From positions 1 to 21,635 of IMG/VR virus record IMGVR_UViG_3300032240_000370: a stretch of DNA of 21,635 bases. One strand, given 5' to 3'. The notes under the pieces are model-generated. The model was not told the origin of the DNA. It worked only from the letters and a program-made list of their open reading frames with translations, and searched no databases. The DNA comes from a virus. This document shows positions 16,516 to 21,635 of this stretch, one piece after another. The stretch's first letter is position 1. Each line of letters begins with the position of its first letter. A program made the position numbers and the translations under genes.

Positions 16516-17742
16516 GTGGCATCACCTTACGAAACAATATCCAAAGAAGAGGCTAGTTCTTTTCTTTTTGGTGGACAACCTCAAGAGCAAATGGCTCCTC
16601 CACAAGTTGCTCCTGTAGAAACTGCGCCTCGTAAAACAAAACCTATTGTTCCTCCTTCAATGGGTACTCCTAATGTTGCCGAACTGAATGCTCCAAATTT
16701 GGTGCAACAAGTTACTCAAGCTAATAAGGCTGTTCAAGCTCAAACCCCTGCTCCGCAAGCACCCTCTGCAGTTGGTGCATTGATTGACCAAATGGTAAGC
16801 AATTGGGCACTTCCTGCCTTGGGTTTAGGTGCTTTGGCTGCCGCAGGTTATTCAGGATATAAGGCCGGTAAAGGTGGTGAAGGTTTAAAAGCTAGAGATA
16901 TTACTCAGCGTATTGAACCAACTATGGATGGCACAGACCTGTCCAAGCCTACACCGACTGCTGTGCCTGTTCCTAAACCAGAACCACAAACTAAGTTTGC
17001 TCAAGACTTTGAAATTAAATATGGTGTGCCATTAGCTAAAGCTGAAGAGATTAGTGGTGGCAAGATTACTAAGCAGTGGGAAGCAGATATTGTTGGTAAT
17101 GCCATCAAGAACCAGTTGCCTATTACTGTGAAGAAAGAAGCACCTGTTATTACGACTACAACAACTCCACCTGCAACTATGGCGGCTCCTGTTGCTCCTA
17201 CTGCTGAAGCTCCTACAACAGTTGCACCTAAAGAAAAACCTGTTTCAAAAGCCAAAAAACCTATTGATCCTTCAGAGGCAGGCTTGACTAAAGAACAGAT
17301 TGGCATGAAGCGTTACTTAGAAAGCAATTATGGCGGTGGAGAAGTTGGCGCAAAAACTTACGCCAAAGTTGGAGAAATACTTGGTTATACACCTGCTTAT
17401 GAACCAGGCAAAGGTGGCGGTTTAAATCCTGAAGAAAATAAAATTATCAAAGGCTACCGCAAAGAAAACATTGAAGGCCCAAAAGTTAATCTTGACAAAG
17501 AAATGAAACGGGCTTTAAAAGGTGGCGCAGCAGTTTCTGCTTTAATGGCTATACCTGGCTTTGCAGATGCCGCTCAAAAGAAAGATTATGGTCGCATGGC
17601 TGATATTGCTAGTGACTTTATTGTGCCTCCATTTGCCGGATCAACAGAGTTAGGTGTTTCAACTCTTGGCGAGAAACAATTAAAAGCATATGAAAACGCT
17701 AAAAAGCTAGGCAGTCCTTATCGTTCTGTTCCACCGAGGTAA
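16516..17742 (+). CDS. Candidate ejection protein 3 with hydrophobic segment (GTG start)
   Basis: This 408-residue protein starts with GTG (16516-16518), selected because AGGAGA at 16505-16510 lies five bases upstream and the previous stop ends only 1 nt before it. The N-terminal 95 residues are Pro/Gln-rich and disordered. Residues about 97-116 are a hydrophobic Gly/Ala helix (ALPALGLGALAAAGYSGY), followed by a charged stretch. Residues 130-160 and 203-245 are Pro/Thr/Lys-rich linkers. A second hydrophobic element (about 334-352, LKGGAAVSALMAIPGFADA) is near the C-terminus. Membrane-active segments in an otherwise disordered late protein suit a third ejection protein. The C-terminus may contact the lysis genes only by position; the next gene follows after 3 nt. 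Confidence 0.5.
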   Translation: MASPYETISKEEASSFLFGGQPQEQMAPPQVAPVETAPRKTKPIVPPSMGTPNVAELNAPNLVQQVTQANKAVQAQTPAPQAPSAVGALIDQMVSNWALPALGLGALAAAGYSGYKAGKGGEGLKARDITQRIEPTMDGTDLSKPTPTAVPVPKPEPQTKFAQDFEIKYGVPLAKAEEISGGKITKQWEADIVGNAIKNQLPITVKKEAPVITTTTTPPATMAAPVAPTAEAPTTVAPKEKPVSKAKKPIDPSEAGLTKEQIGMKRYLESNYGGGEVGAKTYAKVGEILGYTPAYEPGKGGGLNPEENKIIKGYRKENIEGPKVNLDKEMKRALKGGAAVSALMAIPGFADAAQKKDYGRMADIASDFIVPPFAGSTELGVSTLGEKQLKAYENAKKLGSPYRSVPPR

Positions 17743-17745
17743 ATC

Positions 17746-17973
17746 ATGGATGAAAAAGTCACCCACGAACAAATCTACGCCAGACTGCTTGCAGTTGAAA
17801 CTAAGGTAGACGCTATAGACAAGAACACTAAAGGTCTTGTAGAGGCTATAAATGCCCTTGATGGGGCTTTTAAAGTACTTGGGTGGATTGCTTCTATTGC
17901 CAAACCTATTCTTTGGGTTGGTGGGCTTGTCATGGCTGCCGGTGCTATTTGGCAGACTTGGATTAAAAAGTAA
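17746..17973 (+). CDS. Holin-like / XhlA-like membrane protein
   Basis: This 75-residue protein has a charged N-terminal coiled-coil region (EQIYARLLAVETKVDAIDKNTKGLVEAI) and one C-terminal membrane span (about 50-70, ASIAKPILWVGGLVMAAGAIW) with a positive tail WIKK. The layout matches XhlA-type lysis proteins and small one-span holins, which sit in the inner membrane with the coil in the cytoplasm. It follows the ejection genes by 3 nt with GAGG six bases before the ATG, and begins a lysis region. No charged residue interrupts the span. It may work with the 3TM-type holin at 19281 or control its timing. Confidence 0.6.
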   Translation: MDEKVTHEQIYARLLAVETKVDAIDKNTKGLVEAINALDGAFKVLGWIASIAKPILWVGGLVMAAGAIWQTWIKK

Positions 17974-17984
17974 TTGGAGGTCTT

Positions 17985-18137
17985 ATGAAAAATGGTTTGT
18001 ATGCCAATATCCATGCTAAACAAGAGCGGATAGCACATGGATCAAAAGAAAAGATGCGTAAGCCTGACACTAAGGGCGCACCTACTGCCAAAGCATTTAA
18101 AGAGTCAGCCAAGACTGCTAAGAAGGCCAAGAAATGA
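17985..18137 (+). CDS. Small basic protein, 50 residues
   Basis: This open frame codes for a strongly basic 50-residue protein (MKNGLYANIHAKQERI...) with many Lys and a Lys/Ala-rich C-terminus (KAFKESAKTAKKAKK). A strong TTGGAGG Shine-Dalgarno lies five bases before ATG 17985, and the stop overlaps the next start by four bases (ATGA), so it is clearly translated. The motif GLYANIHAK with a K-P-G/A-P-T-A-K-A-F segment is one I associate with small conserved phage proteins of unknown function. Its charge suggests a nucleic acid or membrane partner. It has no membrane span. Confidence 0.75.
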   Translation: MKNGLYANIHAKQERIAHGSKEKMRKPDTKGAPTAKAFKESAKTAKKAKK

Positions 18138-18424
18138 AATCCCCCGCATGGCAACGATCTGAGGGTAAGAACCCAAAAGGTGGGTTGAATGCCAAGGGCA
18201 GAGCAAGTGCTAAAGCTCAAGGCATGAATCTCAAAGCACCTGTTAAATCTGGTGACAATCCAAGACGAGCAAGCTTCCTAGCTCGAATGGGCAACATGGC
18301 AGGTCCTGAGTACAAAGATGGCAAGCCAACCAGATTGTTGTTGTCATTGAAAGCTTGGGGTGCTTCTTCCAAGGCTGATGCAAAAGCTAAAGCCAAGAAC
18401 ATTTCAGCAAGAAATAAAAAATGA
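18134..18424 (+). CDS. Basic DUF6321-like protein
   Basis: This 96-residue basic protein has the pattern WQRSEGKNPKGGLNAKGR near the N-terminus, then LKAPVKSGDNPRRASFLARMGNM and a C-terminal LLLSLKAWG element. This agrees with the DUF6321 family as I recall it, found in phages and without known role. It is rich in Lys and Arg and lacks membrane spans, so nucleic acid binding or packaging is plausible. The start overlaps the preceding stop by four bases (ATGA) and its stop overlaps the next ATG the same way. The two neighbouring basic genes probably form a translationally coupled pair. Confidence 0.65.
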   Translation: MKSPAWQRSEGKNPKGGLNAKGRASAKAQGMNLKAPVKSGDNPRRASFLARMGNMAGPEYKDGKPTRLLLSLKAWGASSKADAKAKAKNISARNKK

Positions 18425-18513
18425 AAGATTGGGCTGTTGCATTTGTTGCCGCAGCCCTTCTTATTTGCACTATTGTTTGGTGCTTTTACATAATTCTTTG
18501 GGCTATGTTGTGA
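18421..18513 (+). CDS. 30-residue single-span membrane protein
   Basis: This short frame codes for MKDWAVAFVAAALLICTIVW and ten further residues, nearly all of it one membrane span (about 5-29) with charges only at residues 2-3. The start overlaps the preceding stop (ATGA) and the stop overlaps the next gene's GTG (GTGA), so it sits in an unbroken coupled series. Size and composition resemble tiny holin or antiholin-like proteins. It could instead be a leader-like peptide for coupling. It is too small to judge by family. Confidence 0.55.
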   Translation: MKDWAVAFVAAALLICTIVWCFYIILWAML

Positions 18514-18791
18514 GATGGCTATTACTAATTCCTTTTGTCCTGATAGTAAATGCAAAGTCTCCATGCACCATTACAGACTTCTATGCGATTAGCTGGATAA
18601 ATGATCCAACTCTTAGGCATATGGAATTATCTAGATGGCTAACAACAAATGGTGATAACTGTTCATCTGAACAATTGGTGTTAATTTGGAATAGATTGGC
18701 AGAGTGGGCGGGTGCTTCTGATTCTGCTGAACTTAGAGCAAAGATTCTTTACTTTTATGCCAGAGCAAGAGAAAGGGAGGATAAAAAGTGA
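18510..18791 (+). CDS. Small secreted protein with signal peptide (GTG start)
   Basis: The GTG at 18510 overlaps the previous stop (GTGA) and gives a 93-residue protein beginning MRWLLLIPFVLIVNAKSPC. Residues about 1-16 are a signal peptide with a cleavage site near NA-K. The mature protein is soluble and helical, with two cysteines that could form a disulfide, and a charged C-terminus (AREREDKK). A longer frame that begins upstream at 18360 is not credible because it runs through the two preceding genes. The role is unknown. Its position among the lysis genes suggests a periplasmic helper, perhaps spanin-like or an exclusion function, but spanin features such as a lipobox or a long coiled coil are not evident. 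Confidence 0.6.
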   Translation: MRWLLLIPFVLIVNAKSPCTITDFYAISWINDPTLRHMELSRWLTTNGDNCSSEQLVLIWNRLAEWAGASDSAELRAKILYFYARAREREDKK

Positions 18792-19024
18792 TTGATAAAA
18801 TCCGCTTGTTTCCGATGGTTAATGCTTCTGGTTATCCACAAAAAGTAGATGCCGAACAAAGACGTATTGAAAAACATCAAGAAGAATATAGAGCAGTTGT
18901 TAAGGCCAATAAAGCAGAACGAAAAATAGAAAATTTATTGCTTGAGCTGTACAACAAGAAGGCTGAACAACAAAAACTCAGGATTGAAATATTCAACAAT
19001 CGTAAGTTAGATATTTATGTGTAG
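18788..19024 (+). CDS. Small helical protein (GTG start)
   Basis: This 78-residue protein starts with GTG overlapping the previous stop (GTGA). GGGAGG at 18775-18780 lies seven bases upstream and decides this start. It is charged and helical, probably a coiled coil over residues 25-70 (RIEKHQEEYRAVVKANKAERKIENLLLELY). It has no signal peptide or membrane span. I do not recognise it. Its stop TAG overlaps the Shine-Dalgarno of the next gene. A cytoplasmic partner of a holin, or a cytosolic regulator, is possible. Confidence 0.6.
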   Translation: MIDKIRLFPMVNASGYPQKVDAEQRRIEKHQEEYRAVVKANKAERKIENLLLELYNKKAEQQKLRIEIFNNRKLDIYV

Positions 19025-19032
19025 GAGGTTCT

Positions 19033-19278
19033 ATGGAAGACATTAAAAGCAAATTGACTTATTCAGTTACTTTGATGGTCAGTGCCACATTGTGTATTTC
19101 TATTCTTGCTATGGTCACTGCATTCATGCTTGGCCTCTGGGCAAAACAGGTTGATAACCACGAGATATTCAAACTGATTAGCCCTGCTTTTCAGACTATT
19201 GTTGGTGGATTTATTGGTTTATTGGCGGGTGTAAAGCTCTCGCACGATGAACATAAATGTAAACATTGTGGAGAATAA
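19033..19278 (+). CDS. Two-span membrane protein, holin-like
   Basis: This 81-residue protein has two predicted spans (about 11-35 and 51-68) separated by a short polar loop with WAKQVDNHEIF, so both ends should lie on one side of the membrane. The C-terminus, SHDEHKCKHCGE, holds a CxxC with several histidines, which could bind a metal. Two spans and a short charged tail suit a class II holin. An AGGAGG Shine-Dalgarno (19023-19028) lies four bases before the ATG. It is flanked by other lysis-region genes and a 3TM-type holin follows, so it may act as a second holin or antiholin. Confidence 0.6.
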   Translation: MEDIKSKLTYSVTLMVSATLCISILAMVTAFMLGLWAKQVDNHEIFKLISPAFQTIVGGFIGLLAGVKLSHDEHKCKHCGE

Positions 19279-19280
19279 AT

Positions 19281-19775
19281 ATGTTTGAAATGCTATCTGG
19301 CGGTTTATTAGGCTCTATCTTTGGTGGGGTATTTCGTTTAGCCCCTGAAGTATTGAAATGGCTTGATAAAAAGAATGAGCGTGAGCATGAGCTTGCCATG
19401 TTTAAGAATCAGTGCGAGTTAGAAGCACAGCGTGGTCAACAGAAGTTGGCTGAGATTGGCGCACAGCGTGAAGCCGCAGTAGATGTTGGCGTGATGGATG
19501 CGTTCAATAGTGCTATCCAACAGCAAGCTGAGATGGTTAAAGCCGCAGGTGGATGGGTTGCTAGTCTGTCTGCTTCTGTGCGCCCTGTAGTGACTTATTG
19601 GGTGCTGTTTGTGTGGTCATTCATTCATGTTTGGTTTGCATGGAACGCATGGTTAGCAGGTGCGCCAGCTACTGAAGTTTTTAAGACAATGATGACACCA
19701 GACTTTTCTGCTCTGTTATCAGGAACAATCAATTACTGGTTCCTTGATCGCACTTTATCTAAGCGTGGGTTATGA
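19281..19775 (+). CDS. 3TM-type holin (GTA_holin_3TM-like)
   Basis: This 164-residue protein starts at ATG 19281, favoured by GGAG at 19270-19273 seven bases upstream. An upstream TTG extension at 19266 lacks a site. A hydrophobic N-terminus (about 4-19, MLSGGLLGSIFGGVF) is followed by a charged helical middle (about 28-90), then a membrane span (about 100-125, VRPVVTYWVLFVWSFIHVWF) and a terminal region with NYWFLDRTLSKRG. The SVRP segment and the FWF-D/G-R-like ending match, from memory, the GTA_holin_3TM family. Holins form inner-membrane lesions that release the endolysin. The lysozyme gene follows with a four-base overlap (ATGA), confirming the pairing. Confidence 0.75.
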   Translation: MFEMLSGGLLGSIFGGVFRLAPEVLKWLDKKNEREHELAMFKNQCELEAQRGQQKLAEIGAQREAAVDVGVMDAFNSAIQQQAEMVKAAGGWVASLSASVRPVVTYWVLFVWSFIHVWFAWNAWLAGAPATEVFKTMMTPDFSALLSGTINYWFLDRTLSKRGL

Positions 19776-20212
19776 ACTTAGAGATTGCTGCGAAACTATG
19801 TAAACAGTTTGAAGGGTTTAGAAGTAAACCCTATCTCTGTCCTGCTGGTATTCCCACGATTGGCTATGGGTCTACTTACTATGCCAATGGCAACAAAGTA
19901 ACGCTACAAGACTGTCCTATTGATGAGCCCACTGCAAATGATTTACTGATGCATGAGCTTAACCATACTTATGCGCCAGGCGTTCTAAGAAACTGTCCGA
20001 TTCTTGCAACAGATGAAAGAAGACTTAATGCAGTAGTAGATTTCTGCTATAACCTCGGCACTGGAAGACTGCAGACAAGCACTTTAAAAAGAAAGATCAA
20101 TGCCCAAGATTGGGAAGGTGCTAAAGAAGAGTTAATGAAGTGGTCAAAAGCTGGTGGTAAGGTTTTGCCTGGTTTGCTCAAAAGAAGACAAGCCGAATGT
20201 AACTTTATGTAA
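19772..20212 (+). CDS. Endolysin, GH24 lysozyme
   Basis: This 146-residue enzyme cleaves the N-acetylmuramic acid to N-acetylglucosamine bond of peptidoglycan. Its catalytic signature is E14 (FEGF), C23 and T29 (IPTIGYG), the spacing E-8aa-D/C-5aa-T of T4/P22-type lysozymes. Cys instead of Asp occurs in part of this family. Other family signs are NLGTGRLQTSTLKRKIN, WSKAGGKVLPGLLKRRQAE and the NAVVDFCYN helix. Length is normal. There is no signal peptide or SAR segment, so it needs the upstream holin for release. The start overlaps the holin stop by four bases. It is the clearest enzyme of the lysis cassette. Confidence 0.9.
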   Translation: MNLEIAAKLCKQFEGFRSKPYLCPAGIPTIGYGSTYYANGNKVTLQDCPIDEPTANDLLMHELNHTYAPGVLRNCPILATDERRLNAVVDFCYNLGTGRLQTSTLKRKINAQDWEGAKEELMKWSKAGGKVLPGLLKRRQAECNFM

Positions 20213-20217
20213 GAAAT

Positions 20218-20592
20218 ATGCCCAATATTCCAAGCCCTGATGACGCAAAGTTGTTTGCACAGAGTGTCAAAAAGTGGCAACAGATGTTAAGCCTTGGTGA
20301 TTGGCGTATTGAAAAGGGCATGAAACCTGCAAAACAAGCCATGGCTTCTGTCGAGTTCAATGACTCTGCGAGACTTGCAACTTACAGGTTGGGGGACTTT
20401 GGTGCTGAAAAGATAACGCCAGAATCCCTTGATAAAACTGCTTTACATGAGCTACTCCATGTATTTCTGCATGATTTGATGATGGTAGCAACAGACCCAA
20501 AATCCTCTGATGAGGATATTGAAATGCAAGAGCATAGGGTTATCAATCTGCTAGAAAACTTATTGTATAAGGATTGCAATGGGATCGAGTAA
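20218..20592 (+). CDS. HExxH metallopeptidase-like protein
   Basis: This 124-residue protein contains HELLH (H77, E78, H81) in TALHELLHVFLHDL, the zincin motif that binds zinc and provides the catalytic Glu. A third ligand may be H85 or an acidic residue in the later MQEHRVINLLENL helix. The N-terminal half has a W-x-I strand and a VEFNDSARLATYRL strand, a minimal alpha/beta zincin plan as in small phage metallopeptidases. It has no signal peptide or membrane segment. It follows the lysozyme by 5 nt with only a weak Shine-Dalgarno (TAAGA). The target is unknown. The stop overlaps the next gene by 14 nt. Confidence 0.65.
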   Translation: MPNIPSPDDAKLFAQSVKKWQQMLSLGDWRIEKGMKPAKQAMASVEFNDSARLATYRLGDFGAEKITPESLDKTALHELLHVFLHDLMMVATDPKSSDEDIEMQEHRVINLLENLLYKDCNGIE

Positions 20593-21568
20593 TCACAATG
20601 AAAAATGCTCAGATGAGGAATTTATTGCCCTATGGCAAAAACACCAATCTGTTACAAAAGTAGCAAAGATTCTCCAAGTTTCAGAAAGGTCTGTTAATTA
20701 CCGCAGACGCAATATGGAAAAGTTCCATGAGACTAAGTTGCCAGCAGCAGATTTCAGAGGTGGTATTTATGATGCCAAACAGAAATCCCATTCTCCTTTA
20801 AAGCAGATTAATCTTGGCATAGAAGACGGATCAATCTTAGTCTTCTCTGATGCCCACTTCATACCTGGTCAACGCTCTACGGCCTTTAAAGGGCTTCTAT
20901 GGGCCATCCAAGAGTTCAAGCCTAAAGCCATTATCTGTAATGGTGACGCATTTGATGGTGCATCCATCTCTCGCCATGATGTTACCGATATGCCTCAGAC
21001 TTCTGTTATCCAAGAGTTAAAGGCTTGTCAGGGTGCGCTTGACGAAATTGAGGAACTTGCAAAGAGTGTCAGACATAATGTAAAGCTAGTGTTTACATGG
21101 GGAAATCACGATGTCAGGTTTGGTAATCGTTTGGCACAACACGCACCGCAGTTTAGAGATGTCGTGGGTTTTAAGTTAACTGACCACATCCCAAATTGGG
21201 ACTTTTGTTGGGCAGTATGGCCTACTGATAGGGTCATTATTAAGCACCGATACAAGGGCGGCATTCATGCAGCACACAACAATACTGTTAACGCTGGAGT
21301 TTCTATTGTTACTGGGCATCTTCATTCTTTAAAAGTCACGCCATTTAGTGACTACAACGGAAACAGGTTTGGTGTTGATACAGGAACACTGGCAGAACCA
21401 GATGGTCCACAGTTCAATTATTCTGAACTTAATCCCTCAAATCACAGGTCAGGCTTTGCAGTTCTGACCTTTTTTAATGGTCGATTTCTTTGGCCTGAGT
21501 TGGTCCATAAATTTGGCGAGGGGCTTGTCGAATTTAGGGGGGAAGTGATTGATGTGAGTGAGCTATGA
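20579..21568 (+). CDS. HTH-metallophosphoesterase fusion
   Basis: This 329-residue protein joins an N-terminal helix-turn-helix (about 12-45; VTKVAKILQVSERSVNYRRRN) to a calcineurin-like metallophosphoesterase. The metal-binding motifs are in order: D91-x-H93 in FSDAHF, G122-D123 in NGDAFD, G175-N176-H177-D178 in WGNHDV, and G246-H247-x-H249 in GHLHS. A further KGGIHAAHNN lies at about 226-235. It could act as a nuclease or phosphatase directed to DNA by the HTH. Related phage enzymes with a HTH are seen without known role. AAGGA (20569-20573) lies five bases before ATG 20579. The next gene starts on its stop with a four-base overlap (ATGA). Confidence 0.85.
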   Translation: MGSSNHNEKCSDEEFIALWQKHQSVTKVAKILQVSERSVNYRRRNMEKFHETKLPAADFRGGIYDAKQKSHSPLKQINLGIEDGSILVFSDAHFIPGQRSTAFKGLLWAIQEFKPKAIICNGDAFDGASISRHDVTDMPQTSVIQELKACQGALDEIEELAKSVRHNVKLVFTWGNHDVRFGNRLAQHAPQFRDVVGFKLTDHIPNWDFCWAVWPTDRVIIKHRYKGGIHAAHNNTVNAGVSIVTGHLHSLKVTPFSDYNGNRFGVDTGTLAEPDGPQFNYSELNPSNHRSGFAVLTFFNGRFLWPELVHKFGEGLVEFRGEVIDVSEL

Positions 21569-21635
21569 GTGCTTGGCTAATCATTCTCACAGGCGCAATC
21601 TACGCCTATATCGCTGGTGAACAGCTATTAAAAGA
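21565..21635 (+). CDS. Start of a small membrane protein (partial)
   Basis: ATG 21565 overlaps the preceding stop by four bases and opens a frame to the window edge, beginning MSAWLIILTGAIYAYIAGEQ. The visible residues are mainly a single hydrophobic span (about 3-17). Short proteins of this type are found in many phages and their role is unknown. It continues past the window. Confidence 0.6.
   Translation, partial: MSAWLIILTGAIYAYIAGEQLLK

Noticed and set aside
18360-18791. Longer version of the secreted protein beginning at 18360
   Set aside because: The extra N-terminus runs through the DUF6321-like and 30-residue genes in another frame, and the GTG at 18510 gives a proper signal peptide at the start.
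19266-19280. TTG at 19266 as the start of the 3TM-type holin
   Set aside because: It falls inside the preceding gene and in the Shine-Dalgarno of ATG 19281, which is the better start.
1-21635. tRNA, rRNA, CRISPR, insertion sequences, integrase and attachment sites
   Set aside because: Coding density is nearly complete with gaps of about 60 bases or less. I saw no cloverleaf, spaced repeats, transposase or integrase signatures. No evidence for a temperate life style lies in this window.

Overview
The window is a continuous stretch of a tailed double-stranded DNA bacteriophage genome (Caudoviricetes). Every gene reads on the + strand, stops and starts abut or overlap by 1-14 nt in most places, and no gene-free stretch is longer than about 60 bases. 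The particle appears to be a short-tailed (podovirus-like) virus. There is a scaffold/capsid pair, an adaptor-type head-tail protein, a beta-propeller-like tail protein and a set of candidate DNA-ejection proteins, but no tape-measure protein, tail-tube or sheath genes. The DNA is moderately AT-leaning. The small basic and lysis-region proteins resemble, from memory, those of phages of freshwater Gram-negative bacteria (perhaps Betaproteobacteria). That host guess is weak and could not be tested here.

Layout: (1) 1-2344, the end of an upstream gene (possibly portal), a scaffold-like protein and the major capsid protein, closed by a hairpin terminator at 2359-2383. (2) 2404-3909, an unknown capsid-adjacent protein and a head-tail adaptor-like protein. 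(3) 3919-8829, the adhesion module: a collagen-like fibre with a jelly-roll insert, a fibre with a common fibre linker, a protein with three LamG/concanavalin-like domains, and a small fibre-chaperone-like protein. (4) 8850-9905, a family 2 glycosyltransferase with a TPR tail. (5) 9902-13242, a beta-propeller-like tail protein and a large tip fibre. (6) 13245-17742, small low-complexity proteins followed by three candidate ejection/internal virion proteins. (7) 17746-20212, the lysis region: several small membrane proteins, two basic proteins, a secreted protein, a 3TM-type holin and a GH24 lysozyme. (8) 20218-21635, an HExxH metallopeptidase-like protein, an HTH-metallophosphoesterase fusion, and the start of another gene.

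The regions fit late expression: capsid assembly, tail and receptor-binding parts, ejection proteins, then lysis. The strongest candidate for undescribed biology is the phage-encoded glycosyltransferase placed within the tail genes, downstream of a fibre carrying dozens of Gly-Pro-Thr triplets. Thr in such triplets is glycosylated in some bacterial collagen-like proteins, so the phage may decorate its own fibre. Other points of interest are the crowded lysis cassette, the HTH-metallophosphoesterase fusion, and adhesion modules shared between two separate fibre genes.
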